DNA of 64,000 nucleotides, from the NCBI GenBank assembly GCA_963717635.1, contig OY970347.1, forward strand, positions 1 to 64,000, written 5' to 3'. The DNA is from JALZKA01 sp963717635 (lineage in GTDB: Bacteria; Actinomycetota; Thermoleophilia; Solirubrobacterales; 70-9). The notes under the pieces were generated by a model, which worked only from the letters and a program-made list of their open reading frames with translations, was not told the DNA's origin and searched no databases. Position numbers and translations under genes: made by a program. Shown here in pieces: positions 1 through 8,070 of this stretch (positions are counted from its first letter, which is position 1; each line of letters starts with the position of its first letter).

Positions 1-984
1 GAGCCGGTCGATCTGGTTCTGGCGCGCGCGGACCACCAGCCATTCCGGGGAGATCGACACCGCATCGGCGCCGGGCACGGTGACCCGGTCGATCTCCGCC
101 AGCGACCCACGGTCGAGCACGACCACGTCGGCTCCGTTAAGCACGGCGATGTGATCCGTCGTGAGCGCCGGGTCCGTCCCGGTAAGCGGCACCGCGGCCT
201 CCGAGCCCCGCCGGAGCTCGCCGGCCCGGCTGGCGCCGCGCTGGTTCACGATTCCGTCGCCCTCGACCGAGGGATCGGCGCCGCCCTGCACGCGCTTGAC
301 ATCGGCCTCGGCTCCTGCCGCAAGGAACAGAGCGGCCGCCGCGGCTGCCAGCGCCGCCGCATCGCCCAGCCGGATCCCGCGATAGAGGCCCGGCCGCTCG
401 GCCATCAACTCGACCGCCGCGCGGCCCGCGGGACGGTCCGCGATCGGCGCCAGGGCGATGATCGGCAACGCCCGCCCGACGCCGAAGCCGATCCCGATCG
501 CCAAACCGATCAGCGGCTCGCCGACGGCCAGAGCGATGCCCGCCAGCGCCCAGACGCCGAACGTCAGGACGAAGGTCGTGAACCCGAGCCCGAGCAGCAA
601 TCCGTAGAGGGCCGCGGCGACCGGCATCGGCATCACCCGCCGCCAGTGCTCGGGAAGCTGACGACGGATCTGTGGAGCGATCCGCGACCCCCTGGCCTCG
701 GCGAGCGCGGCGGTCACGGCAATCACGGCTGCCACGGCGTAGAGCAGCCAACCGCCCGGCAGCGCCGAGCCCGCCAGGGACAGCGCGGCGAAGGTGACGA
801 TTCCGCCGACGACCGCGCCGGGCAGGAAGGTCGCGCAAGCGGCCGGGGTTACCCAGCGCCCGCCCGTGTGGCCGGTCGGCCCGATCGTCTCGATCATCGA
901 GAAGCCGCACGGCGACCAGGTGCCGGTCGCCCCGATCAGGAGGGCCGCGATGAGCAGGCTGATCTCGAGGAATCCGAGGTCCAT
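1..984 (-). CDS. MauF/CcdA-like membrane protein with C-terminal propeller-like region (partial)
   Basis: Open from ATG at 984 to the window edge, at least 328 residues, C-terminus missing. The first ~210 residues are a multi-helix membrane domain starting MDLGFLEISLL with a WSPCGFSM motif near residue 23, as in the MauF/CcdA/DsbD-type membrane proteins that help mature disulfide-rich periplasmic proteins. After the last helix (~residue 215) the chain turns hydrophilic, with IAVLNGADVVVLDRGSL and VSISPEWLVVRARQNQ, short beta-strand patterns like the first blades of a beta-propeller (MauB heavy-chain or YncE type). The ATG overlaps the stop of the mauA-like gene by one base (TGATG), suggesting coupled translation. 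The membrane call is fairly firm. The propeller is inferred from a fragment, and its identity as a MauB-type chain is speculative. Confidence 0.6.
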   Translation of the reverse strand, partial: MDLGFLEISLLIAALLIGATGTWSPCGFSMIETIGPTGHTGGRWVTPAACATFLPGAVVGGIVTFAALSLAGSALPGGWLLYAVAAVIAVTAALAEARGSRIAPQIRRQLPEHWRRVMPMPVAAALYGLLLGLGFTTFVLTFGVWALAGIALAVGEPLIGLAIGIGFGVGRALPIIALAPIADRPAGRAAVELMAERPGLYRGIRLGDAAALAAAAAALFLAAGAEADVKRVQGGADPSVEGDGIVNQRGASRAGELRRGSEAAVPLTGTDPALTTDHIAVLNGADVVVLDRGSLAEIDRVTVPGADAVSISPEWLVVRARQNQIDRL

Positions 985-1571
985 CAGCACGGGACCTTGG
1001 TCTGGAAGTACATGACGCAGAACACCTTGCGGCCTCTGTAGCAGTAGCCGGTCAGCGCCGCATCACCGTTGATCCGCCGGTTGGAGTAGGCGCAGCAATC
1101 GACCAGCTTTCGCACCCGTCCGCCACAGCACCGATACCAGCCGCCGTCCACCCAGGTATGGAACTTGTACTTGCGCCCGGTCTCGTCGCAGACGCGCGAG
1201 CGCGGGGCCGGGGGCAGCTGCCGGCCATCGGGGTCGAGCAGTGGCTTGCCGTCGCCGTTCACCGGCGTCCCCTTGCCGTTGATCCGCCGGCCGAGGTTGT
1301 CAACGGGCTTGCCGTCGCCGGCGCGAAGCGGGTAACCGTCCCGGTCGATCCGCGGGGTCCCGGTCGGGTGCGGGCACGACCCGGTCGTGAAGATGTGGCC
1401 GCAGAAGTGGTACGCCTCGGCCTCCCCGGGCTCGATCGCGCGCCCGACGACGCCGCCAGCCGTCGCGGCCATCATCGCGCCGCCCAGGCGGGCGATGAAG
1501 CCCCGCCGTGACGTGTTCCCTGCGATGCCGTCCAGCGCCTCGCCGACGCGGTCGCGCCCTGCCTCAGCCAC
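984..1571 (-). CDS. MauA-like (methylamine dehydrogenase light-chain family) protein, Tat-exported
   Basis: About 195 residues. A twin-arginine signal (SRRGFIARLGG, RR near residue 22) is followed by a Cys-rich domain with ten cysteines (RCCGG, VDCCAYSNRR, GYCYRGRKVFC, final VPC), the pattern of the MauA light chain, which forms many disulfides and carries the tryptophan tryptophylquinone (TTQ) cofactor. Residues ~77-118 form an Asp/Gly/Pro-rich insert of repeated DGKP-like units. Trp140 and Trp145 lie where the first TTQ Trp is expected, but the position expected for the second is Phe184 (KVFCVMY), so a classical TTQ may not form. GTG at 1571 is chosen because GGAG lies six bases upstream; a TTG at 1583 is also open. 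The gene overlaps the MauE-MauD-like gene before it. Confidence 0.7.
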   Translation of the reverse strand: MAEAGRDRVGEALDGIAGNTSRRGFIARLGGAMMAATAGGVVGRAIEPGEAEAYHFCGHIFTTGSCPHPTGTPRIDRDGYPLRAGDGKPVDNLGRRINGKGTPVNGDGKPLLDPDGRQLPPAPRSRVCDETGRKYKFHTWVDGGWYRCCGGRVRKLVDCCAYSNRRINGDAALTGYCYRGRKVFCVMYFQTKVPC

Positions 1572-2457
1572 TGGCGGCTCCAACTAATGAGCCGCGCCGG
1601 CGCTCTCCTGCGGCGAGGATCGACTCAAGCTGCGCGAGATTGTTGAAGGTTCCCTTGGCGAGCACGGTTCCGTCCGGGTCGAGCGCGACAGCGTATGGGC
1701 TGCCCGGGACGTCGAGTGCCGACCACGCCCCGGCGTCGGCGTTTTCGTCGAACCGGCCGACCGCCACCGCCGGGTGGGCCGCGATCGAATCGACGGCCGG
1801 GCGCAGGGCCTCGCAGACGTGGCAGCCCTCCGAGCTGAAGACGGCGAGGCCGAGCTCGGCACGCTCGAGGCCGGCGATCTCCCCGGCGAGGTCCGCGCGC
1901 GAGCCCAGCTCCGGCCCTTCGCTGGGGATCTCGAGCGCGGCTGCGGGACCCACCCGCATCCGCAAGAGGCCGACCTCGCGCGCCAGCGCGAGGGTCGCCG
2001 CGCCGAGGCCGGCGCAGGCCGCGAGTGCGCCGACCAGGCCCAGGCCGAGCCACTGGTCGGTCGAAAGTGATTCGGAGTCGAGCATCGCCACTGCGATGAA
2101 CCCGCCCGCGAGCGCCAGGTTGCGGGCAACGCCCAGCCAGCCGATCCGCGACCGGGCTCCGAAGCAGCCGCACGGCTCGCCGGCGCGGCCGCGCAGGATC
2201 GCCCCGACCATCGTCAGCGCGAAGACGAGCATCAGCGCCGCCCCGAGCCAGGCGGCTTCCGTCGACCCGGTGACGACCGCGACGCCGAGGCCGGACTCCA
2301 CCGCAATCAGCGACCAGAAGGCCAGCGCGCGGGCGGTGGGCGTCGCGAAGCCGAGCCCGGCCATCGCCTCCTGGCCCGCCCGAGGGTTCGCGAGCTTGGC
2401 GGCGCTCGCCCCGACGAGGACGCCTCCCAGCAGCAACCGGACCCCCATCTCAAGCAT
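1564..2457 (-). CDS. MauE-like membrane protein fused to a MauD/thioredoxin-like domain
   Basis: 297 residues. The N-terminal ~150 residues are a MauE/DoxX-like membrane domain with four or five helices and the GEPCGCFGA motif typical of MauE. The C-terminal ~110 residues form a thioredoxin-like domain with a CHVC redox pair (FSSEGCHVCEAL) and a cis-Pro-like GSPYAVALDPDG segment, as in MauD. In classical mau operons MauE and MauD are separate proteins needed to form the disulfides of the light chain, and here they appear to be one polypeptide. It lies directly upstream of the mauA-like gene and overlaps it. ATG 2457 is taken as start; ATG 2448 is an alternative, and neither has a clear Shine-Dalgarno sequence. 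The domain calls are solid, the substrate is inferred from position. Confidence 0.7.
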   Translation of the reverse strand: MLEMGVRLLLGGVLVGASAAKLANPRAGQEAMAGLGFATPTARALAFWSLIAVESGLGVAVVTGSTEAAWLGAALMLVFALTMVGAILRGRAGEPCGCFGARSRIGWLGVARNLALAGGFIAVAMLDSESLSTDQWLGLGLVGALAACAGLGAATLALAREVGLLRMRVGPAAALEIPSEGPELGSRADLAGEIAGLERAELGLAVFSSEGCHVCEALRPAVDSIAAHPAVAVGRFDENADAGAWSALDVPGSPYAVALDPDGTVLAKGTFNNLAQLESILAAGERRRGSLVGAASG

Positions 2458-2496
2458 GGGGGGAAAGTAGCAATGGCTGAGCAGCCATACGCGGAC

Positions 2497-2533
2497 CCGA
2501 CCGGCGCGGAGGCGAAGCCGAGCAGCCGGTCGG
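2497..2533 (-). terminator. Hairpin downstream of nadA
   Basis: Perfect 9-bp inverted repeat (2497-2505 CCGACCGGC with 2525-2533) starting one base past the nadA stop codon, with a second small GGC-GAA-GCC stem in the loop. No T-tract follows, so it may be an intrinsic terminator of the U-less kind common in GC-rich genomes, or only an mRNA 3'-end stabiliser. Confidence 0.4.
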
Positions 2534-2534
2534 C

Positions 2535-3566
2535 CTAGATTCTCACCATTCGATCGATCGGCACTCGCGCCCGCTCCGCCACCTCGGGCGCGACCTTGAC
2601 CTCGAACTTCATGTCGCGGAGCGAGTCGCGGAGCTTCGGCAGCGTGATCATCTTCATGTACCTGCAGAAGGCCATCCGGTTGGCCTCGACCAGGCTCGCC
2701 TGCGGGGCCGCCTGCTGGAGCGGGTAGAGCATCCCGTTCTCCGTGGCGACGATGAACTCGCCCTCGGGGTTCTCCTTCACGTGATTCAGCATCCCCGAGG
2801 TCGACAGCATGTGGACGCCCTCGGCGTCGATGTCCCCGGAGGCGACGTATTCCAGCGCCTGGGTCGAGCAGCCGCACTCCGGATGGATCAGGAACTCGGC
2901 GCCGGGATGCTCGGCCCGAACGGCGGTGATGTCGTCCGGGCGAATGCCGGCGTGGACGTGGCACTCGCCGTCCCAAACGTGGAAGCGGGCATAGCGATCG
3001 GGGTCCTCGGCGAGCTTCAGCTCGCGGGCGACGAAGGCGCCGAGCCACATGTCCGGCCCGAACAGGATCTCCTGCCCGGGGCCGTGCTCGGCCCAGATCT
3101 GCTCGACGACCCTGACCGCGTTCGACGAGGTGCAGCAGTAGTCCGTGAGCGCCTTGACCTCGGCCGAGGTGTTCACGTACATCACGACCTTCGCCCCCGG
3201 GTGCTTGGCTTTCCACTCGGCGAGCTGCGGCGCCGTGATCGAATCCGAAAGCGAGCAGCCTGCCCCCAGGTCGGGAATCAGTACCGTCTTGGCCGGCGAG
3301 AGGATCGAGGCCGTCTCGGCCATGAAGTGGACGCCGCAGAAGGCGATCACCTCGGCCTCGGTCGCAGCGGCCTCGCGGGAGAGCTGCAGCGAGTCCCCGG
3401 TCAGGTCGGCCACGTCCTGCAGCTCGGGCAGCTGGTAGTTGTGGGCCAGGATCACCGCGTTGCGCTCAACGGCCAGCGCGCGCACCTCCTCGGAGAGGGC
3501 ACGGATCTCCTCGGGCTCAAGCCGAAGTTGCGCGGTTGGGTCAACGGTCGGCAGCTCGACTGCCAT
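2535..3566 (-). CDS. nadA: Quinolinate synthase A
   Basis: 343 residues, full length. It condenses iminoaspartate with dihydroxyacetone phosphate to give quinolinate in de novo NAD synthesis and needs a [4Fe-4S] cluster. Family segments are present: AHNYQLPE, FCGVHFMAETA, GAGCSLSDS, DYCCTSSNA, HPECGCSTQALE and ENGMLYPLQQAAPQ, including the cluster cysteines. ATG 3566 has a purine-rich ribosome site (AAAGGTGAAGGA) just upstream. The nadB partner is not in the window. nadC lies 3.6 kb away at 7195 in another transcription unit on the same strand. The 72-bp gap to the divergent glycosylase gene must hold promoters for both. Confidence 0.95.
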   Translation of the reverse strand: MAVELPTVDPTAQLRLEPEEIRALSEEVRALAVERNAVILAHNYQLPELQDVADLTGDSLQLSREAAATEAEVIAFCGVHFMAETASILSPAKTVLIPDLGAGCSLSDSITAPQLAEWKAKHPGAKVVMYVNTSAEVKALTDYCCTSSNAVRVVEQIWAEHGPGQEILFGPDMWLGAFVARELKLAEDPDRYARFHVWDGECHVHAGIRPDDITAVRAEHPGAEFLIHPECGCSTQALEYVASGDIDAEGVHMLSTSGMLNHVKENPEGEFIVATENGMLYPLQQAAPQASLVEANRMAFCRYMKMITLPKLRDSLRDMKFEVKVAPEVAERARVPIDRMVRI

Positions 3567-3638
3567 TCCTTCACCTTTCCGATGTTCGCCTGCCCGTGGG
3601 CTTGGCGAATGAACTGCCTACATTCTACGCAACGAGCG

Positions 3639-4487
3639 ATGCCGGAACTCCCCGAAGTTGAAATCACCGCGCGACGCCTCGGCGCGACGCTCGCGGGCGC
3701 CGAGGTCGAGTCCGCGCTGGCGCCCGGGATGGTGGCGCTGAAGACGATCGACCCGCCGCTCTCGGCGCTTGCGGGCCGCACGATCACCGGCACCAGGCGC
3801 TACGGGAAGATGCCGGTCGTCGAGTTCTCAAACGGTCTCTCGCTGCTGGTGCACCTGATGTCCGCGGGCCGGCTGCAGGCGTTCGACAAGCGCGCCTCGC
3901 TGCGCGACCGGGCATCGCGCGTCCTGATCCGGCTTACCGACGGGCGGGAGCTGCGCCTGCGCGAGTTCGGTACCAAGCAACGGGCCTGGGCGAAGCTGCT
4001 TGCCGACTCAGACGTCGCCGCCGACGAGATGGTCTCGACGCTCGGGCCTGAGGCCTGGCCGGCGCCGGCGCTGGAGGACCTCGCGAAGGCGGTCGGCCAG
4101 CCGCGCCTCCTGCATCCCCTGCTTCGCGACCAGCGTGCGATCGCCGGCATCGGCCGGCAGTGGGCGGACGAGATCCTCTGGGAGGCGAAGCTCTCGCCGT
4201 TTCGGAAGGGTTCGGAGCTCGAGCCCGGCGAGGTCGAGCGCCTGCACGGGGGCCTGGCGGTGCTGGGTAGGGCCATCGACCATTACGAGGACGTGATCGG
4301 CGAGGAGGTCCCCAACAAGCTGCCGATGCCGCTGCAGGTCCACAAGCGCGAGGGCGAGCCCTGCCCGCGTTGCGGAACCACGATCGAAGCGGTGTTCTAC
4401 TCAGAGCACCAGACCAACTACTGCCCGGAGGAGCAGACCGGGGGCCGGGTCATGAAGGACCGGCGGCTCTCAAGGCTCCTGAAGTAG
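3639..4487 (+). CDS. Fpg/Nei-family DNA glycosylase with incomplete zinc finger
   Basis: 282 residues. It starts MPELPEVE, the catalytic Pro2-Glu3 of bifunctional base-excision glycosylases, and has the YGKMP lysine region and the helix-two-turn-helix (LLRDQRAIAGIGRQWADEILW). The C-terminal zinc finger reads C-PR-C-(16)-C-PEE: three cysteines are in place, but the fourth ligand of the usual CX2CX16CX2C is Glu, and the Arg usually found in the hairpin loop is missing (EHQTNYCP). The protein may therefore be a diverged paralogue rather than the main MutM. ATG 3639 lacks a Shine-Dalgarno sequence and may be leaderless. The 3' end overlaps the convergent glycosyltransferase gene by 18 bp. Confidence 0.85.
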   Translation: MPELPEVEITARRLGATLAGAEVESALAPGMVALKTIDPPLSALAGRTITGTRRYGKMPVVEFSNGLSLLVHLMSAGRLQAFDKRASLRDRASRVLIRLTDGRELRLREFGTKQRAWAKLLADSDVAADEMVSTLGPEAWPAPALEDLAKAVGQPRLLHPLLRDQRAIAGIGRQWADEILWEAKLSPFRKGSELEPGEVERLHGGLAVLGRAIDHYEDVIGEEVPNKLPMPLQVHKREGEPCPRCGTTIEAVFYSEHQTNYCPEEQTGGRVMKDRRLSRLLK

Positions 4488-5921
4488 CAGCGCGCTGCGC
4501 TCGGGGAGCACCGCCGCCAGGTCCTCTTCTCGCAGCAGCCGCGCCCGCGGCGAGCGCATCGTCCAGACCGTGAACAGGGGCGCCAGGCGCTGCTCGTCCA
4601 CAACCTCGAACCCGGGTGGCGGATTGACCGGCTTCGAGGTCGTCGTGACCCCGACGACCTCGCCGGCCGACGCTCCAGTGCGAGCCGTCGAACCCACGAA
4701 GCGCGAGGCGCCGAGGTAGTAGAGCAGCGGATCGTCGCCGTTCTGGGCGACGGCGACGAGCCTGGTCTCCTCCGGCGGGCCGATCAGCTCCGCAACCCCG
4801 CGCCAGTCCTCGCGCTGCATCTCGGCCGTGGAGTTGACGGCCACGACGACGCCTGCGTAGAGCACGCAGAGCGCCGCCACGCCCGCCACGCCGAGGCGCC
4901 CCGCCCGCGCGACCGCGAACCCGGCGGCCGACGCAAGGAGCACGGGGATCACCCCCGCGACCACGTTGCGCGGCTTGAAGAAGTCGATCCCGACCGCAGC
5001 GGCCAGCGCGGGAACTCCGATTCCGGCGGCGGCGACTCCCGCCCCCTGGGCCCACGCCCGGCGCTCCTCCGGCGTCCCCCTCCGCAGGGCAAGCCCGGCG
5101 GCGCCCAGCACCAGAAGCGCACCGCCGAGGCCCGCGACGATCTGAACCGCGTCCACCCGCGAGCTGCCGCTGAGCGGATCCGGGTCCTCGCTCGCCGAAT
5201 AGTCAACGCCGACCTCGACCACGCGCCCGGGCAGCGACAGCTCGGTGAACCCGTCACGGCGATCCTCACCCTGCTGGTTCAGTGCCAGCGGCGCCAGCGC
5301 GAGCCCCGTCAGCGCGATCGCCCCCACGGCCGTCAGCACGCGCTGCGAGCGCGGGTCCTTGTAGAGCAGCCACGCTGCCTGCGGCGCGACCAGGAAGATC
5401 GCGAAGTAGTGGGAGCAGAGGGCCAGCGCGCAGGCCAGGGCCCAGAGCGCGAACGAGCGCCCGTCGGGCCGCCGCACCGACCGCGCGAAGAAGGCAAGCG
5501 CCAGCGTCACGAAGAGCGCCATCAGGACGTACGAGCGCGCTTCCTGGCTGTAGTAGACGAGCAGCGGGTTGAGCGCGACCAGGGCCGCCGCGAACAGGCC
5601 GGCGCGGACCGTCAGCAGCTCGCGCCCGGCGAGGAACGCGGCAGGGATCATCAGCGTTCCGAGCAGCGCCGAAAGCGAGCGCAGGCCGACCTCGCCGGTG
5701 CCGAACGGCTGCGACCAGGCCCAGGACAGGAGGTAGTAGAGCGGCGGGCTGCGCTCCCCGTCGAGGACCTGGTCGAGCGTGTCGCCGAGGCCGGGTTGGA
5801 TCACCCGGCCGGCCATCACCGCCTCGTCGTGGTGGAAGCTCTGCAGGTCCAGCGTCGCGAAGCGGGCGAGGGCGCCCACCGCAATCGCCGCGCCCAGGAA
5901 CCACCAGCCCTTCCGCCGCAC
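4470..5921 (-). CDS. GT39/ArnT-like polytopic membrane glycosyltransferase
   Basis: 483 residues. N-terminal hydrophobic helix, then FHHDEAVMAGR and ERSPPLYYLLSWAW, the acidic first-loop motif and aromatic region typical of dolichyl/undecaprenyl-phosphate-sugar-dependent mannosyltransferase-like (PMT/ArnT, GT-C fold) enzymes. About ten more membrane segments follow, then a soluble ~110-residue extracytoplasmic C-terminal domain. Such enzymes move sugars from lipid-phosphate donors to proteins, lipids or wall glycans outside the membrane. The substrate cannot be told. GTG 5921 start, 13 bases after the stop of the secreted unknown gene upstream, so probably the last gene of that transcript. 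Confidence 0.75.
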   Translation of the reverse strand: MRRKGWWFLGAAIAVGALARFATLDLQSFHHDEAVMAGRVIQPGLGDTLDQVLDGERSPPLYYLLSWAWSQPFGTGEVGLRSLSALLGTLMIPAAFLAGRELLTVRAGLFAAALVALNPLLVYYSQEARSYVLMALFVTLALAFFARSVRRPDGRSFALWALACALALCSHYFAIFLVAPQAAWLLYKDPRSQRVLTAVGAIALTGLALAPLALNQQGEDRRDGFTELSLPGRVVEVGVDYSASEDPDPLSGSSRVDAVQIVAGLGGALLVLGAAGLALRRGTPEERRAWAQGAGVAAAGIGVPALAAAVGIDFFKPRNVVAGVIPVLLASAAGFAVARAGRLGVAGVAALCVLYAGVVVAVNSTAEMQREDWRGVAELIGPPEETRLVAVAQNGDDPLLYYLGASRFVGSTARTGASAGEVVGVTTTSKPVNPPPGFEVVDEQRLAPLFTVWTMRSPRARLLREEDLAAVLPERSALLLQEP

Positions 5922-5934
5922 CGGCGGACTGTAT

Positions 5935-7167
5935 TCAGCGCTGGAACTCGGGGCCGAAGCGATAGACCTTGAGCGACCCGACCTTGGCGATCTTCGCCGC
6001 GTGACCCGGCCGGTGGCGCTCGCCGCCGAACTGCGCCTGGCTCTGCATGAACAGGTTCACGTAGAGCGGCACGAACGGGCCCTCGCCCTGTTTCGGGCGC
6101 ACGCGCGCGTCGTGGTTCGCCCTGACGACGCCGTACTTGCGGATCACGCAGGGGCTCGAATGGCCGCTGCGGCCGCGGGTGCAGTTGAAGCCGTTCATCG
6201 CCGTGACCACACCGTGCTGGCTGGCCATCTTCTGCGGCACACCAACCCGCTTGATCGAGCCCGGCTTCTCGGAGAGCACCATCTGGGACTGCAGCAGCGT
6301 GCCGTATGGCAGGTGCCCCGTCTTGACCTTGACGCGCGCCTCGACCAGGAGCTGCTCGCCCGCCTCGAGCGCGTCGACGCGACGTGAGAACACGACCTTC
6401 TTCTGCGAGCCGGCGCCGCTGCGAAAGCCCCCGACCGGCAGCTTGCGCGCAAACCTGTGGCGCTGCAGAAGCGGCTTCACCCTCGGCACCGGGCCGGGGT
6501 CGAACACGCCCGCGTTAAGCATGCCCTTGTCTTGGCTGATGCCGTGATCCGTGTCGGTGCCGACCACCAGGACGTTGCCTTTGCGCGCACCCGGGTGGTA
6601 GGCGTCGACGATGAGGTTCACGAAGCAGCGACTGCACGGCAGGTTCCTGTTCTCGCTGAGGTTCCGCCTGCCGGCCACAGCGAGAACGCAGTGGTGGTTC
6701 CGGTTCGGGAGCTTCTGCGAGCACCGCAGGTGGGTGGGCGTTCCGATCGTCATCGTGCCGCCGCCGGCCGACTTTGCGCTGTCGGCCAGCACGAGCCGGG
6801 CCTTCACGTGCGGGCTGTAGTCGTAGAGCTTGCCGACGCACTGGGGCATCCGCTCGAGACAGGTGACCGAGACCTCGACTTCGCCGCCCCCCCACACTGC
6901 GTCGCCGGGATCGATCGAGCCGACCTGATCCGGGCCCAGCGACATCACCACGCGCGGCTTGCCGCCGGAGTTCTTCGCGATCGGCACGGTCTTGACCCGC
7001 TCCGCACCGAGGCCCGTCCAGGACACCTTGAGGCTCTGCTCGACCCCGCGCTCGGCTGCCGCCGCCAGGGCGACGGCAGCGCCGAGCAGTGCGCCCAAAA
7101 ACGCCGCGAGCGGCCAGGCGCGCCGCGCTCCCCTTGCTAGCCGAGCGTGGGTCATCCCGTTAGCCAT
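5935..7167 (-). CDS. Secreted protein of unknown function
   Basis: 410 residues. An N-terminal signal or anchor (ARRAWPLAAFLGALLGAAVALA) is followed by a basic, beta-rich exported domain with about eight cysteines (for example SVTCLERMPQC, LPCSRCFVNL, GFNCTRGRSG...PCVIRKYG) that could form disulfides. No catalytic motif or known domain was recognised. It sits 27 bases after nadC and 13 bases before the glycosyltransferase, so a surface role linked to the latter is possible but only inferred. ATG 7167 is taken; ATG 7155 is an in-frame alternative, and neither has a clear ribosome site. Confidence 0.6.
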   Translation of the reverse strand: MANGMTHARLARGARRAWPLAAFLGALLGAAVALAAAAERGVEQSLKVSWTGLGAERVKTVPIAKNSGGKPRVVMSLGPDQVGSIDPGDAVWGGGEVEVSVTCLERMPQCVGKLYDYSPHVKARLVLADSAKSAGGGTMTIGTPTHLRCSQKLPNRNHHCVLAVAGRRNLSENRNLPCSRCFVNLIVDAYHPGARKGNVLVVGTDTDHGISQDKGMLNAGVFDPGPVPRVKPLLQRHRFARKLPVGGFRSGAGSQKKVVFSRRVDALEAGEQLLVEARVKVKTGHLPYGTLLQSQMVLSEKPGSIKRVGVPQKMASQHGVVTAMNGFNCTRGRSGHSSPCVIRKYGVVRANHDARVRPKQGEGPFVPLYVNLFMQSQAQFGGERHRPGHAAKIAKVGSLKVYRFGPEFQR

Positions 7168-7194
7168 CGGCCAGGCGTGCGCAAACGTTTAGCC

Positions 7195-8052
7195 TCAGGC
7201 CGGCTCCAGCAGCAGGCTGAGGTCGAGGGCCGGGGCCGAGTGCGTGAGGGCGCCGACAGAGATGAAGTCGACCCCGGTCTCGGCGATCCCGGCCACGGTC
7301 GCCAGCGAAACACCGCCCGAAGCCTCGAGCTCCGCGCGGTGGCCGGACTCGCGCTCGGCCGCGTCGCGCGCCGAAACCGCCGAGCGCAAACCGGAGAACT
7401 CCATGTTGTCGAGCAGCAACCGCTCGGCCCTGGCCGCGAGCGCCTCCTGGACCTCGGCGGCGTCGCGCACCTCGATCTCGACCGGCATGTCCGGTTGGGC
7501 ATCCCGAGCACGGCGGACCGCTTCGGTGATGCCTCCCGCCAGCGCCGCATGGTTCTCCTTGATCAGGATCGCGTCGTCCAGCCCGATCCGGTGGTTGCGC
7601 CCGCCGCCGGCGACCACCGCGGCCTTCTGCAGGGCGCGCAGGCCGGGCAGCGTCTTGCGCGTGTCGAGGATCACCGCACCAGCGGGCCGGGCCGCCGCCA
7701 CGAACTGCGCGGCCAGGGTCGCAACGCCCGACATGTGGCCGAGCAGGTTGAGCGCGACCCGCTCGCCGAGCAGGACGGCCCGGGCGGGGCCCGTGACCAG
7801 CGCGACCTCAGCCGGGGTTTCCTCGCGCCACTGCCCTTCCGCGGCCAGACCTTCGAAGCCCTCGCAACCGGCCTGCGCGAAGACTTCCTCGGCGGCCGCG
7901 AGGCCAAAGAGCACGCCGGGCGACTTCTGGACGATGCGGGCCTTCGCCCGCGCGTCGGCGGGCACGACCGCCTGACCGGTGACGTCGCCCTCGCCCACGT
8001 CCTCGGCCAGGGCCCGAGCGACGAAGTCGCGCAGCTGATCCGCGATTGCCAC
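7195..8052 (-). CDS. nadC: Nicotinate-nucleotide pyrophosphorylase (carboxylating)
   Basis: 285 residues, usual length. It converts quinolinate and PRPP to nicotinate mononucleotide and CO2, the step after NadA. Typical segments: EDVGEGDVTG near the N-terminus, ALNLLGHMSGVAT, ILDTRKTLPGLRALQKAAV, GGGRNHRIGLDDAILIKENH (quinolinate/PRPP-binding Arg, His and Lys), IEVRD, LLDNM and EASGGV. GTG 8052 is the start used, with no clear Shine-Dalgarno. The upstream sulfatase gene ends 18 bases before it, so the two are probably co-transcribed. Confidence 0.95.
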   Translation of the reverse strand: MAIADQLRDFVARALAEDVGEGDVTGQAVVPADARAKARIVQKSPGVLFGLAAAEEVFAQAGCEGFEGLAAEGQWREETPAEVALVTGPARAVLLGERVALNLLGHMSGVATLAAQFVAAARPAGAVILDTRKTLPGLRALQKAAVVAGGGRNHRIGLDDAILIKENHAALAGGITEAVRRARDAQPDMPVEIEVRDAAEVQEALAARAERLLLDNMEFSGLRSAVSARDAAERESGHRAELEASGGVSLATVAGIAETGVDFISVGALTHSAPALDLSLLLEPA

Positions 8053-8070
8053 CCGGTGAGCTTAGGAGGG

